Assembly (NCBI GenBank): GCA_001898625.1
Contig: MKUP01000033.1
Location: forward strand, 62,001-126,000
Reading direction: 5' to 3'
Source: Burkholderiales bacterium 67-32
GTDB lineage: Bacteria > Pseudomonadota > Gammaproteobacteria > Burkholderiales > Burkholderiaceae_B
DNA length: 64,000 nucleotides
Numbering within the stretch: the first letter of the stretch is position 1; each line of letters starts with the position of its first letter. The notes below the pieces were generated by a model, which did no database searches, had not been told where the DNA came from, and worked only from the letters and a program-made list of their open reading frames with translations. Shown piece after piece: positions 53,361-62,491 of the stretch. Both the position numbers and the translations under genes were made by a program.

Positions 53361-54116
53361 TCAGGTCGCCAGTTCGTCGGCGATCCTGCCCGCTGCCTGC
53401 CTGACCAGCTGCACCACGCGCGGCACGTCCACGACGTCGATGCGCGGCATGTCGATCACCACCGACAAGGCGCCCCAGACGGCGCCATCGGCCTTGGGTA
53501 TGGGCGCGGCGATGGCGGCCAGTTGCGGTTCCAGCTCGCCCCGCGACACGTAGCAGCCGGCCCGGCGGATCGCGGCGTAGTACTTGCGGAAGGCCGGCCA
53601 TTCGGTGGGCAGGCCGGCCCGGGCGATGTCCGCCGGATGCGCATCGAACAACTTGCGCAGCTGCGCGGGCGGAAACGACGCCAGGATGACCTTGGGCGCG
53701 CCGCCGCTGAACAGCGGGCGAGGCCGCCCCCTTCCGTAGGACAGCGTCGCGGGCGCCTTGCCCATCTCGCGGTGCGTGTCCAGGATCTGCGAACCGAACC
53801 AGGCCGAGGTCACGCAATCGAAGCTGGTCTTCTCCACCAGTTCGGCCATGTGGGGAATCGCGACCTGCAACAGCGGATCGGCCCGCCGGATGTAATAGTC
53901 CAGCACCACGATGCGCGGGCCCAGCGCATAGCGCGAATCGCCGGCGCGCTGCAGCAGCCCCGCGTCGCCCAGTGTCTTCACGTAGCGATAGCCGGTGGGC
54001 AGGGACACGTCCAGCAGCGACGCGATCTCTTCGGCGGTGCGGGTCAGGTGCTCGTCGTCGAACAGGTCCAGCACCCGCAGCATGCGTTCCAGGCTGGTGG
54101 CGGATTTTTCTTCCAT
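53361..54116 (-). CDS. IclR family transcriptional regulator
   Basis: 251 residues. Winged helix with TAEEIASLLDVSLPTGYRYVKTLGDAGLL, then an effector domain (YGRGRPRPLFSGGAPKVILASFPP; GCYVSRGELEPQLAAIAAPI). It is the last gene of the leftward group VOC-FAD hydroxylase-IclR, five bases after the hydroxylase. Probably acts at the inverted repeat at 56206-56222. Similar in layout to the IclR protein at 46771-47520. Confidence 0.9.
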   Translation of the reverse strand: MEEKSATSLERMLRVLDLFDDEHLTRTAEEIASLLDVSLPTGYRYVKTLGDAGLLQRAGDSRYALGPRIVVLDYYIRRADPLLQVAIPHMAELVEKTSFDCVTSAWFGSQILDTHREMGKAPATLSYGRGRPRPLFSGGAPKVILASFPPAQLRKLFDAHPADIARAGLPTEWPAFRKYYAAIRRAGCYVSRGELEPQLAAIAAPIPKADGAVWGALSVVIDMPRIDVVDVPRVVQLVRQAAGRIADELAT

Positions 54117-54120
54117 GCGG

Positions 54121-55605
54121 TCATCGGGACAGAGCCACCTCGGCCGCCGGCAGGCGGGCCGTGATGCGCTCGAGTTCGTCGGAAGTGCGCGCCACGCCCA
54201 TCAGGTAGCGGTCGGGACGCAGCACGATGGCCCGCGCATCGTGCGCATCGAGCCAGGCCGCTAGTGTACGGCCCGGACGGTCGAGCACCGCCGCGTCCAT
54301 CGTACGCCACCGCTCGCGCGTGGCCTCCCCCACCGCGCCCACCACGCCGGACTCGCCGATGATCGCCATGCGGTTGCCCAGCGCCTCGTCCAACAGCCTG
54401 CCGTCATCCAGGCGCGGTTGCGGAAAAGGCAGCCCGGCGGGCGCGGCCGCATCGCCCTGGAGTCCCGGCCCCAGGGCGGGCGACGGGAACTCGAAGATCT
54501 CCGGTTCGCCGGCCGAGAAGCGCCGGTCGCGTTCGCGGGCCGCGTCGGGATCGGTGGCCTGGATGATGGCCCCCAGGCGCACGGCCAGTTCCACGAAGGC
54601 CCGCACATGCGGCGCGCGCTCGGACTCGTAGGAGTCCAGCAGCGAATCTCCCGCCCGCCCGCGCAGCACCGCCTCGAGCTTCCAGGCCAGGTTGGCGGCG
54701 TCGCGCATGCCCGCGCACATGCCCTGCCCCAGGAACGGCGGCGTCTGGTGCGCGGAATCGCCGGCCAGCAGCATGCGGCCCTTGCGCCAGCCATGGGCCA
54801 GCACGGAGTGGAAGGTATAGACCACGGCACGTTCGAGGTCGGCCTGCTCGGGGGTGACCCAGCGGCTCACGAGCTGCCACAGCGTATCGAGCCGGACCAG
54901 GGCCGCGGTGTCGTCCCCCGGCATGACCATGATCTCCCAGCGCCGGCGGCGTCCGACCACGTTGCAATAGGTCATGGGCCGCGAGGGATCGCAGTACTGC
55001 ACGGTATGCGCCGGCAGGGACGAGCCATCGTCCTTCAGGACCGCGTCGAAGACCAGCCACGGCTGGTGCAGGCCCAAGTCCTCCATCCTGCTGTCCATGG
55101 TCTTGCGGACCAGCGACCGGGCGCCGTCGCAGCCGACGACATAGCGGGCGCGCGCGGTGCCGCCTTCGGCCAGGTCCAGTTCGACCCAGTCGCCCCGTTC
55201 ACGCAAGGCCATCACTTCGCAGCCCAGCCGGACCGCCACGCCGGCGTGGCGGGCAACGCCTTCACGCAGCACGCGCTCCAGTTCGGGCTGGTGGAAGTAG
55301 TAGTTGTTGGCGCATCCGTGCGGCCCGTCGTCGGCCGTGCCGCCCCGGATCAGCAGGGTCCGGCCTTCGGCGTTGACGAAATGCATGCCCTGGCTGCCGG
55401 GCCGCGCCACCTCCAGCACCGCCTCCCGCAGGCCGGCACTCTGGAAGATGCGCATGACCTCGCCGTCGAAATGAATGGCGCGCGGCAAGGGATAGACCTG
55501 GCGTTCCTTGTCCAGCACCAGCACCGACAATCCCGCCTGCCCCAGCAGATTGGCCAGCATGGCCCCCACCGGCCCGTAGCCGACGATCGCCACGTCGGCC
55601 GTCAT
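54121..55605 (-). CDS. FAD-dependent aromatic hydroxylase (MhpA/PheA type)
   Basis: 495 residues. FAD motif VAIVGYGPVGAMLANLLG near residue 6, then CDGARSLVRKTMDSR and GRMLLAGDSAHQTPPFLGQG. The protein is shorter at the C-terminus than the MhpA-like enzyme at 39169-40824. It hydroxylates a phenolic ring with NAD(P)H and O2. The start at 55605 follows family alignment; an ATG at 55623, overlapping the VOC stop, would add six residues. Co-transcribed with the VOC gene. Confidence 0.88.
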   Translation of the reverse strand: MTADVAIVGYGPVGAMLANLLGQAGLSVLVLDKERQVYPLPRAIHFDGEVMRIFQSAGLREAVLEVARPGSQGMHFVNAEGRTLLIRGGTADDGPHGCANNYYFHQPELERVLREGVARHAGVAVRLGCEVMALRERGDWVELDLAEGGTARARYVVGCDGARSLVRKTMDSRMEDLGLHQPWLVFDAVLKDDGSSLPAHTVQYCDPSRPMTYCNVVGRRRRWEIMVMPGDDTAALVRLDTLWQLVSRWVTPEQADLERAVVYTFHSVLAHGWRKGRMLLAGDSAHQTPPFLGQGMCAGMRDAANLAWKLEAVLRGRAGDSLLDSYESERAPHVRAFVELAVRLGAIIQATDPDAARERDRRFSAGEPEIFEFPSPALGPGLQGDAAAPAGLPFPQPRLDDGRLLDEALGNRMAIIGESGVVGAVGEATRERWRTMDAAVLDRPGRTLAAWLDAHDARAIVLRPDRYLMGVARTSDELERITARLPAAEVALSR

Positions 55606-55615
55606 CGATGGACGT

Positions 55616-56191
55616 TCACGCATGCTGGTCGGCTTCCATGCGGCGGGCAACCTCGGCCTGCCATTGGGCACGCGGCTGAAAGCGGGGATAACGGCGGGCG
55701 ATGGCCTCTGCCTTGCGCAGGATCTCCTCGTCGCTGTCGCGAAAATCCACCGGTTCGCGCAGCGGCTGCTCGCAGTACCAGTCGGTGTCCATGAACAGTT
55801 CCAGCCGGTTGCCCTCCGGATCCCGGCAATAGATGGACACCGCGTTGCCGTGCGTTACGGGCTGGATGTCGTCCACGCCGGCCGCGACCAGGCGCTCGTG
55901 GAAACTCCGCAACGTGGACAGGTCGGGGACCCGGAACGAGATCTGGTTCACGACGCTGAACCGCTGGTCCTCGGGACGCCCCGACACCAGAACGATCTGG
56001 TGGTGCTCGGCCGGGTCGCGGCTCAGAAAAATGAGGCGGGTATGGCCCAGGTTGCCGCGGTCCGTCTCGGTGAACCGCAGCACGGTCCGGTAGAACTGCG
56101 CCATCGCATCGATGTCGCGCGCATACAGCCCCAGATGGCTGAAGGCAAGCGCCAGGCCGGCCTCGGGAGCATGAGAGGGTTGCACTGCCAT
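55616..56191 (-). CDS. VOC family protein (extradiol-dioxygenase-like fold, H/Q/E metal site)
   Basis: 191 residues. A VOC domain with H19 (FSHLGLYARD), Q84 (VNQISFRV) and E131 (GNRLELFM) at the metal positions; the middle ligand is Gln where type I extradiol dioxygenases have His. About 50 helical residues follow the domain. A very strong ribosome site (AGGAGG, four bases before ATG). First gene of the leftward group, facing a Bug gene. It may be a glyoxalase-type isomerase or lyase, or a variant dioxygenase. Confidence 0.82.
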   Translation of the reverse strand: MAVQPSHAPEAGLALAFSHLGLYARDIDAMAQFYRTVLRFTETDRGNLGHTRLIFLSRDPAEHHQIVLVSGRPEDQRFSVVNQISFRVPDLSTLRSFHERLVAAGVDDIQPVTHGNAVSIYCRDPEGNRLELFMDTDWYCEQPLREPVDFRDSDEEILRKAEAIARRYPRFQPRAQWQAEVARRMEADQHA

Positions 56192-56205
56192 TTTTCCTCC
56201 TTTCG

Positions 56206-56222
56206 TTCTCTTTTAAAGAGAA
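56206..56222. promoter_or_regulatory. Inverted repeat TTCTCTTT-T-AAAGAGAA at the VOC operon promoter
   Basis: Eight-base perfect arms round one base. It overlaps the TATTCT (56224-56219) that, with ACGACA (56247-56242, 17-base spacer), could form the minus-strand promoter. The half-site TTCTCTT recurs at 56268-56274. Candidate site for the IclR protein at 53361-54116. Confidence 0.62.
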
Positions 56223-56297
56223 TAAAAGTTGATTTTTTGGTTGTCGTGTGTTTTTAATATATACGAATTCTCTTATTTTGATAATAGACTTACAAAA

Positions 56298-56312
56298 ATC
56301 ACGGAACGTGAT
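56298..56312. promoter_or_regulatory. Inverted repeat ATCACG-GAA-CGTGAT before the Bug gene
   Basis: Six-base perfect arms 19 bases upstream of the Bug start, between the AT-rich promoter region and the ribosome site. It could be an operator or a leader hairpin. Confidence 0.4.
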
Positions 56313-56330
56313 GATCCCAGGAGACGATCC

Positions 56331-57305
56331 ATGAATTCGCTGTTACGCCGCATCGGCCTGCCCGCCATCGCTCTGGCGGCCTTCGCTTCGGCCAGCGCCC
56401 AGGCCGAGGACTACCCCGCCCGGGCGGTGCGCATCATCGCCCCTTTCGCCGCCGGCACCGGGCCCGACGCCAATGCCCGCGAGATCGCGGCCGAGCTGAC
56501 CAAGGTCCTGGGGCAGAACGTGTTCGTGGACAACCGGCCGGGGGCCTCGGGCATCATCGGCACCGAGGCGGCCGCACGCGCCACGCCCGACGGCTACACC
56601 CTATACATCGGCACCACCAGTACGCTGTCGGTCGTGCCGCACCTGTACTCCAAACTGCCCTTCGACGCGGCCAAGGACCTCACGCCGGTCAGCCTGCTCG
56701 GCATCTTGAACACCGGCCTGATCGCCACGCCCAAGCTTCCCGCCAACGACGTCCGCGCCCTGCTGGCCCTGATGAAATCCAAGCCCGATGCCGTCAACGT
56801 GGCTACACAGGGACCGGGCAGCTACTCCCACCTGTCGGGCGAATGGTTCGGATTCAGCGCGAACACCCGGCTGAATTTCGTGCCGTACAACAGCAACAGC
56901 CCCTATGCGGACCTGCTGGCGGGCCAGGTGCAATTGATGTTCGACGGGCTTCCGGCCGCGGCGGGCAACATTCGCGCGGGCAAGCTCAAGCTGCTGGCGA
57001 TCACGGGCAAGCAGCGGCATCCCACCTTCCCCGACGTGCCGACCTTCGCCGAATCGGGCATCGCCGATTTCGAGCCCATCGCCTGGCAGGGGCTGCTGGC
57101 GCCGGCCGGGACCCCCAAGGCCATCGTCGACAAGCTGAGCGAGGCCATGCGCAAGGCCGCGCAGTCGCCGGAGCTGGCGGAGAAATGGCGCTCGTATGGC
57201 GGGGAACTGAAGGGGAACACGCCGGCGGAGTTCGCGGCGTTCATCGCGGCCGACCGCGCCAAGTGGGGCGAGGTCGTGCGCAAGGCCAAGGTCAAGCTGG
57301 ATTGA
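56331..57305 (+). CDS. Bug family tripartite tricarboxylate receptor (TctC-like)
   Basis: 324 residues: signal LPAIALAAFASASAQAE, then VRIIAPFAAGTGPDANAREI and DNRPGASGIIGTEAAARAT. ATG at 56331 with CCAGGAG upstream; the frame is open back to 56229 but that is promoter DNA. It is the only gene rightward of the VOC promoter region, and its end overlaps the aldolase stop on the other strand by 14 bases. Confidence 0.92.
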   Translation: MNSLLRRIGLPAIALAAFASASAQAEDYPARAVRIIAPFAAGTGPDANAREIAAELTKVLGQNVFVDNRPGASGIIGTEAAARATPDGYTLYIGTTSTLSVVPHLYSKLPFDAAKDLTPVSLLGILNTGLIATPKLPANDVRALLALMKSKPDAVNVATQGPGSYSHLSGEWFGFSANTRLNFVPYNSNSPYADLLAGQVQLMFDGLPAAAGNIRAGKLKLLAITGKQRHPTFPDVPTFAESGIADFEPIAWQGLLAPAGTPKAIVDKLSEAMRKAAQSPELAEKWRSYGGELKGNTPAEFAAFIAADRAKWGEVVRKAKVKLD

Positions 57306-58065
57306 TCCAGGCAGCGGCCAGGTCGCGGGCGGCCCGCGCCAGCAAGGCGGTATCCACCCCCACGGCGACGAAGCTGGCGCCCTGTTCCAGATGTTGCCGG
57401 ATCGAGGCAGGCTCCGTGGCCAGCGTGCCCACGGCCTTGCCCTGCGCCAGCGCTTCTCGCCTCGCCCGGTCGATGGCCGCGCGCACCTCCGGGTGGCCCG
57501 GCTCCCCCAGCCGCCCCATGGACGCGGCCAGGTCGGCCGGACCGATGAAGATACCGTCGACCCCCTCCACCGCGGCGATCTCGGCGACACGATCGACTCC
57601 CGCCGCGGTCTCGACCTGAGCCAGCACACATATCTGTGCGTTCGCCGCGTGCAGGTAGTCCGTATAGCGGGCCCAGCGCGAGGACCGCGCGATGGAGCTG
57701 CCCACGCCGCGCGTCCCGTGCGGCGGATATCGCGTCGCCGCCACGATCGCGCTCGCCTGGCCGGCGGATTCGACCATGGGAACCAGAAAATTCTGGACGC
57801 CGATTTCCAGGTATTGCTTCAACAGCACGGCATCGCCTTCCGGTACGCGGACGACCGGGGCCGGCGAATAGGCCGCCAATACCTGCAACTGCGCCAGGAC
57901 GGTACGCAGATCGTTGGGACCGTGTTCGCCGTCCAGCAGCAGCCAGTCGAATCCGGCCTGGGCGCAGATCTCGAGGCTGTAGGGATCGCCCATCGCGGCC
58001 CACAGGCCGATCAGCCGCCGGCGGTCGGTCAGCGCACGCTTGAAGGCATTCTCAGGCAGATTCAT
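57292..58065 (-). CDS. HpcH/HpaI family class II aldolase
   Basis: 257 residues. Cleaves 4-hydroxy-2-oxo acids to pyruvate and an aldehyde with a divalent metal. FDWLLLDGEHGPNDLRTVLA, PVVRVPEGD and the later IFIGPADLAASMG match HpaI, including catalytic His in DGEHG and Arg in VVRVP. The start at 58065 has GAGGG upstream. Last gene of the meta-cleavage operon, 13 bases after the hydratase. It is of the HpaI type rather than the BphI/MhpE type normally paired with biphenyl pathways. Confidence 0.92.
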   Translation of the reverse strand: MNLPENAFKRALTDRRRLIGLWAAMGDPYSLEICAQAGFDWLLLDGEHGPNDLRTVLAQLQVLAAYSPAPVVRVPEGDAVLLKQYLEIGVQNFLVPMVESAGQASAIVAATRYPPHGTRGVGSSIARSSRWARYTDYLHAANAQICVLAQVETAAGVDRVAEIAAVEGVDGIFIGPADLAASMGRLGEPGHPEVRAAIDRARREALAQGKAVGTLATEPASIRQHLEQGASFVAVGVDTALLARAARDLAAAWINPA

Positions 58066-58078
58066 GCCGTGGCCCTCG

Positions 58079-58882
58079 TCAAGCGAAGCGGAAGCTGATC
58101 GACCCCAGCCGCCCGTAGTCAGCATGGAAGGTGTCTCCACGCGCACCCGCCACGGGCCGGGTGAAGGATCCCGCCAGGACGATCTCGCCCTCGGCCAGCG
58201 CTTCGTCATGCCGCGCCAATTTGTTGGCCAGCCACGCGATGCCCGTGGCCGGGTGGCCCAGCACGGCGGCGGCGAGCCCCGACTCCTCGATGATTCCGTT
58301 CTTGTGCAGCAAGGCGCCGCACCACCTCAGGTCCACGGCATCCGGCCGTACCGGCCGGCCTCCCAACACCACGCCGGCGCTGGCGGCATTGTCCGAAATG
58401 GTGTCGAAAACCTTGCGCGGACGGCCCGACTCCCTGTCCATCTGTTCGATGCGCGCATCGATGATCTCGAGCGCAGGTACCACGTAGTCCGCGGCGCGCA
58501 GCACGTCGAAAACAGTCACTCCCGGTCCGCGCAGCGGCCGGCCGAGCACGAAGGCCAGCTCGACCTCCACACGCGGCGCGAGAAAGCGGTCATGCGCAAT
58601 GTCATGGCCCGACTCGTGGAACATGTCGTCCAGCAGGGCGCCATAGTCTGGCTCGTCGATCTGGCTGGACTGCTGCATGGCGCGCGAGGTAAGTCCGATC
58701 TTGTGCCCGCGCAGCGTCCGGCCACTCTGCTGCTTCAGGCCCATCCACGCCCGCTGGATGCCATAGCCATCGTCCACAGTCATGTCGGGGTGGCGCAGCG
58801 AAAACTGCCGCACCGGCACGCGGCTGAGTTGAGCCGCCTCCAGCTCCACCGCGAGCCGCAATGATGTATCGGGATCCAGCAC
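58079..58882 (-). CDS. 2-oxo-hepta-3-ene-1,7-dioate / 2-hydroxypenta-2,4-dienoate hydratase (HpaH/MhpD family)
   Basis: 267 residues, matching HpaH. The motif [12 protein letters not shown], acidic metal ligands in [10 protein letters not shown] and EIIDARIE, and [13 protein letters not shown] are conserved. Adds water to the dienoate released by the C-C hydrolase, giving the 4-hydroxy-2-oxo acid for the adjacent aldolase. 50 bases follow the hydrolase stop. Confidence 0.92.
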   Translation of the reverse strand: MLDPDTSLRLAVELEAAQLSRVPVRQFSLRHPDMTVDDGYGIQRAWMGLKQQSGRTLRGHKIGLTSRAMQQSSQIDEPDYGALLDDMFHESGHDIAHDRFLAPRVEVELAFVLGRPLRGPGVTVFDVLRAADYVVPALEIIDARIEQMDRESGRPRKVFDTISDNAASAGVVLGGRPVRPDAVDLRWCGALLHKNGIIEESGLAAAVLGHPATGIAWLANKLARHDEALAEGEIVLAGSFTRPVAGARGDTFHADYGRLGSISFRFA

Positions 58883-58932
58883 GGGATTTCCTTGTCGAAG
58901 AGTGAATGCGTTTCACGCGAACGGCATGACGG

Positions 58933-59766
58933 TCATGCCAGGAACGACGTGGCCAGTTGGACGAAGGCTTCCTGCCTCTCGATCTGTACCCAATGGCCGC
59001 ATTGGCCGAACATGTGCAGATCGGCGCGCGGACACCGTCTGGCAATGCGAAGGCCGCACTCCACGGGCACACGCTGGTCGTCGCGGCCGTGCAGCACCAG
59101 GACGGGGGCCTCGATCGACGCCAGGTCCGGCTCCGGAATGCCCTTGACCATCCTGACCTCTCCCGGCTGCCCGGGCTCGGGAAACAGCTTGCGGTAGGCA
59201 TCCATCCCCCCCGCCAACAGGCTGACCTCATGGCGCAGCCTCACCATCTCGTCGGTAATCACGGAGGGATCGTGGGGGAACGTGCGCAACAGCTCCGCCA
59301 TGTTCTCCAGTGACGGTTGGTAGTACCAGGACCGCGCCGACGAGGCGCGCTGCTCGAACTCTCCGGCCGGAGTCCCCATGAGCACCATCCGACGGACGCG
59401 ATGCCCATTGCGCAGCGCCACGGCCAGCGCCAGCGCGCCGCCGAACGAATTGCCCACCAGATCGGCCTGCTGCACGCCCATGGCGTCCATGAATCCCAGC
59501 AGATGCTGGACCCACACCTTGATGTTGTACCGCGCACCCGGCTGCCGCTCGGTGAAGCCGAAGCCGACGATATCCGGGACCAGCACCCGGTGCCGGCGCG
59601 CGAACGCGGGCATGACGCCATGCCAGTTTTCCCAGCCGCTGACCCCTGCCCCCGAACCGTGCAGGAAAATGACCGGCGGCCCGTCGCCCGCCTCGTGGTA
59701 GTTCGTGCGCAATCCGTTGGCCTCGACGGTCTTGCCCACGGCCGGGTGTCTCGCGGAAGTCTCCAT
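58933..59766 (-). CDS. Meta-cleavage product hydrolase (MhpC/BphD-like)
   Basis: 277 residues. Ser107 in VGNSFGGALAL, the oxyanion region LHGSGAGVSGWENW, Asp in HGRDDQRVP and His in GQCGHWVQ form the triad; GSGAG and GNSFGG are hallmarks of C-C bond hydrolases. Splits the ring-cleavage product into a dienoate and a carboxylic acid. Ten bases after the dihydrodiol dehydrogenase gene. Confidence 0.92.
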   Translation of the reverse strand: METSARHPAVGKTVEANGLRTNYHEAGDGPPVIFLHGSGAGVSGWENWHGVMPAFARRHRVLVPDIVGFGFTERQPGARYNIKVWVQHLLGFMDAMGVQQADLVGNSFGGALALAVALRNGHRVRRMVLMGTPAGEFEQRASSARSWYYQPSLENMAELLRTFPHDPSVITDEMVRLRHEVSLLAGGMDAYRKLFPEPGQPGEVRMVKGIPEPDLASIEAPVLVLHGRDDQRVPVECGLRIARRCPRADLHMFGQCGHWVQIERQEAFVQLATSFLA

Positions 59767-59776
59767 GCCCGTTTCC

Positions 59777-60610
59777 TCAGATCGAGCGGGCGGCCACGCC
59801 GCCGTCGCTCATGAATATTTCGCCGGTGACCGCGCGCGCGTTGTCGCGGCTGGCCAGCAGCACATAGAGGCCGGCGTGGTCGCGCGGCCTCTGGGCGAAC
59901 GCCAGCGGCACCGCCGCCGACACGCGTTGGTCAAAGGCGCGCGGGTCGGCATCGATCTGGCGGTCACCGTGTCCCAGCGTCTGCGTGCCCCGCAGTCCCG
60001 TCAGCGTGCCGCCCGGCCCGACGCCGTTCACTCTCACCCTGGGTGCCAGCTCCAGGGCCAACTGACGCACCAGGCCGACCACGGCGTGCTTGCCCATGGT
60101 GTAGAGCACGCCTCCGCCCCCCGCATGGAAGCTGGCCACCGAGGCGGTAAAGATCATGCAGCCACCGGCTGCCTCCAGCGCCTCGCGCGCGGCCATGGCC
60201 GCGTACAGATAGCCGCGCAGGTTGACCGCGAACAACTCGTCCATCGTCGCCGCCAGAGCCGAGGCCGTATAGCCTCTCAAGGGCCGGCGAAAATCGAACA
60301 ACCCCGCGTTGCCCACCAGCACGTCCAGCCCGCCGTAGCTCGCCAGCGCGCGTTCGACCGCCCGTTCGTGGACCGCATGGTCGCGCACGTCGCCGATCAC
60401 CGGTTCGACGCGACTCCCGTGCTCCCGGGCCAACTCGTCCAGGCCAGCCCGGTCGGCATCCACGCACACCACGCCCAGCGCGCCTTCTTCCAGGTAGCGT
60501 TCGGCCACCGCGCGGCCGATGCCGCTCGCCGCTCCGGTAATGACCGCGACCTGCCCCGCCAGCCAGCCGCGCGAAGAAAAAGTGCCGCGTTCGGGAGCCC
60601 GTGTATTCAT
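59777..60610 (-). CDS. cis-Dihydrodiol dehydrogenase, SDR family (BphB/HcaB-like)
   Basis: 277 residues. NAD motif VITGAASGIGRA, NAGLFDF, Ser157 and Y170-x3-K174 (LYTMGKHAVVGL) complete the SDR tetrad. GVLYTMGKHAVVGLVRQLAL and TGLRGTQTLG are typical of biphenyl and phenylpropionate dihydrodiol dehydrogenases. It rearomatises the cis-dihydrodiol to a catechol with NAD+. The ATG at 60610 overlaps the beta-subunit stop (ATGA). Confidence 0.92.
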   Translation of the reverse strand: MNTRAPERGTFSSRGWLAGQVAVITGAASGIGRAVAERYLEEGALGVVCVDADRAGLDELAREHGSRVEPVIGDVRDHAVHERAVERALASYGGLDVLVGNAGLFDFRRPLRGYTASALAATMDELFAVNLRGYLYAAMAAREALEAAGGCMIFTASVASFHAGGGGVLYTMGKHAVVGLVRQLALELAPRVRVNGVGPGGTLTGLRGTQTLGHGDRQIDADPRAFDQRVSAAVPLAFAQRPRDHAGLYVLLASRDNARAVTGEIFMSDGGVAARSI

Positions 60611-61179
60611 AGGAAGACGTTCAGGTTCTTGGCCAGCAGGACGGTCTGCGTGATGACGATCTCGCGCGACGCCAGGCGCAGGCCGCCGTCCTCCACACGC
60701 CGCAGCACGTCGTTGCGGCGGCCGGACAACCAGTACTCTTCCGCCTCGCCCCTGCCCCGGCAATTGACGAAGGCGGAGTACACCCGGTATTGGCCGGGCG
60801 CATCGGTCAGTTCGACCTCGATATTCGAGATGATGTGGCAGGAGCGGGTCGGCGGATCCTCGGCCCATGCCGTTGGATCGAGAAAGCGGGTCACCCGCCG
60901 CCGCATGTTCAACAGGTCGTCATCGAAAAATGCCATGCGCCGGGGATCGAGCCTGGGCTTCTTGTCCCGCCGGTGACGCGACTGGATACCGGGCATCCAA
61001 TAATGGATATCCTCGGTCATCAGTCCCAGCCACTCCTGGTAGCGTTCGTCGTCCAGCAGGCGGGCCTCGCGATACAGGAACTGCTCCACTTCGAACACCA
61101 GGTCCCGCGGCGGCAGCATCGGCGGCGGCAACGCGACCGGCTTGCGCAGGATTGGGGTCTCGCCTAAGTTCACGGGCAT
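60607..61179 (-). CDS. Aromatic-ring-hydroxylating dioxygenase, beta subunit
   Basis: 190 residues, NTF2-like cone fold. VEQFLYREARLLDDERYQEWLGLMTEDIHYWMP at the start and YRVYSAFVNCRGRGEAEEYW later are diagnostic of the small subunit. The start at 61179 has AGGAG eight bases upstream; an ATG 27 bases earlier overlaps the alpha gene. Structural partner of the alpha subunit in an (alpha-beta)3 oxygenase. Four bases after the alpha stop. Confidence 0.93.
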   Translation of the reverse strand: MPVNLGETPILRKPVALPPPMLPPRDLVFEVEQFLYREARLLDDERYQEWLGLMTEDIHYWMPGIQSRHRRDKKPRLDPRRMAFFDDDLLNMRRRVTRFLDPTAWAEDPPTRSCHIISNIEVELTDAPGQYRVYSAFVNCRGRGEAEEYWLSGRRNDVLRRVEDGGLRLASREIVITQTVLLAKNLNVFL

Positions 61180-61183
61180 GTGC

Positions 61184-62491
61184 TCAGCTCCTGGATGCGT
61201 GCGCACGCTCGTCGCACATCAGCTTCAGCCACTGGCGGTAGAAGGCTCGCTGGTTCGAATCGTTGTACTTGCGCAGATGCACCGCCCCCTTCAACTCGGG
61301 ATGCTGGATGCTGCTATCCAGGCCCAGCGCGTAGTGCAGCTTCTGGCGCCGGGTCACCACGCCATCGTTGGTCTGCGTCGAGTTCTCCCAGTTGTCGCCA
61401 TCGTCCATCTCCAAGGTTCCCGACGGCGAGAAAGTCCTCATGACCCCCTTCATGTACAGGCTCTTGAGGCTTTCAGGCGCGGACTTGTTGACCAGCACCC
61501 AGGTATGCAGTTCTATTCCCTTCGGTCCCTTGGGATGCCAGGTACGGAAAGTGCTCTGGCCTGGCAGGAAGGACATATGGGGAAACAGGTTGGCCGAGCT
61601 GATGGACCCCACCATGCGCGATCGCAGCTTGCCCAGGCGCGCGGCTACTTTCTCCTCGCGTTCGCGCAGGTAGTCGACGATGTCCTGTTCGCCCAGCACC
61701 ATCGCGTTGCCGACCATGTCGAGACCGAATTGCCAGCCGTGCCCGTTGACGTTGATCTGGTAGCTGTTCTCCTGGTTCGACTTGCCCACGCCCATCCCCA
61801 GCATCGCCATCGCGCCCGAGTTGTGCGTCCAGGCGGCGTGATACGAATCGCCGGCGAAGTTCTCCGCCGGGAACTTCCAGTTACAGGCCATGCGCGACTT
61901 GATGCTGCCTTCCAGGAACTCCGTACCTTCCTCATCGTTGTCCAGCAACACGTCCAGGTACCAGCGATAGTCGCCCAGGTAGTCCTCCAGGCCGGGCGCC
62001 TCCTCGTCGAAGGTCGCGAACACCAGTCCCTTGTAGGATGCGACCCGGGCCCGGTGCAGGCCGAGACCGCCCGGGTCGAAGCCAGGGCAGGTCTGCCGAT
62101 AGACGTCCTCCTGGGGCAGCGCCACCAGCGCGCCGTCCAGCCCGAAAGTCCAGCCGTGATAGTTGCAGGTGAAGCGCCGGCGATTGCCGGCCTCAGCCAG
62201 GCTGATGCGGTTGCCGCGGTGCGTGCAGGAGTTCAGGAAGACGTTGATCGCGCCGTTGCCGTCCCGGGCCACGATCACCCCATCCTCGCCCATGTAGGTG
62301 GTCAGGAAGTCGCCGGGTTCCGCGACCTGGCTCTCGTGCGCCACGAACAGCCAGCAACGGGCAAAGATACGCTCGAGCTCCAGCCGGTAGACGGCCTCGT
62401 CCCAATACACGCGGCGGTCGATCGCGCCATGTTCCAGATCCACCAGCGCGCGGAGTTCGTCCGGACCGGGTTGAAGAACGTCAGTCGTCAT
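61184..62491 (-). CDS. Aromatic-ring-hydroxylating dioxygenase, alpha subunit (Rieske)
   Basis: 435 residues. Rieske ligands C89-x-H91-R and C109-x2-H112; catalytic iron ligands D215-x2-H218-x4-H223 (GDSYHAAWTH). Size and motif context match biphenyl/phenylpropionate-type large subunits that make cis-dihydrodiols. No ferredoxin or ferredoxin reductase is encoded in the visible part of the operon. The start at 62491 overlaps the LigB-like stop by four bases. Confidence 0.93.
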   Translation of the reverse strand: MTTDVLQPGPDELRALVDLEHGAIDRRVYWDEAVYRLELERIFARCWLFVAHESQVAEPGDFLTTYMGEDGVIVARDGNGAINVFLNSCTHRGNRISLAEAGNRRRFTCNYHGWTFGLDGALVALPQEDVYRQTCPGFDPGGLGLHRARVASYKGLVFATFDEEAPGLEDYLGDYRWYLDVLLDNDEEGTEFLEGSIKSRMACNWKFPAENFAGDSYHAAWTHNSGAMAMLGMGVGKSNQENSYQINVNGHGWQFGLDMVGNAMVLGEQDIVDYLREREEKVAARLGKLRSRMVGSISSANLFPHMSFLPGQSTFRTWHPKGPKGIELHTWVLVNKSAPESLKSLYMKGVMRTFSPSGTLEMDDGDNWENSTQTNDGVVTRRQKLHYALGLDSSIQHPELKGAVHLRKYNDSNQRAFYRQWLKLMCDERAHASRS

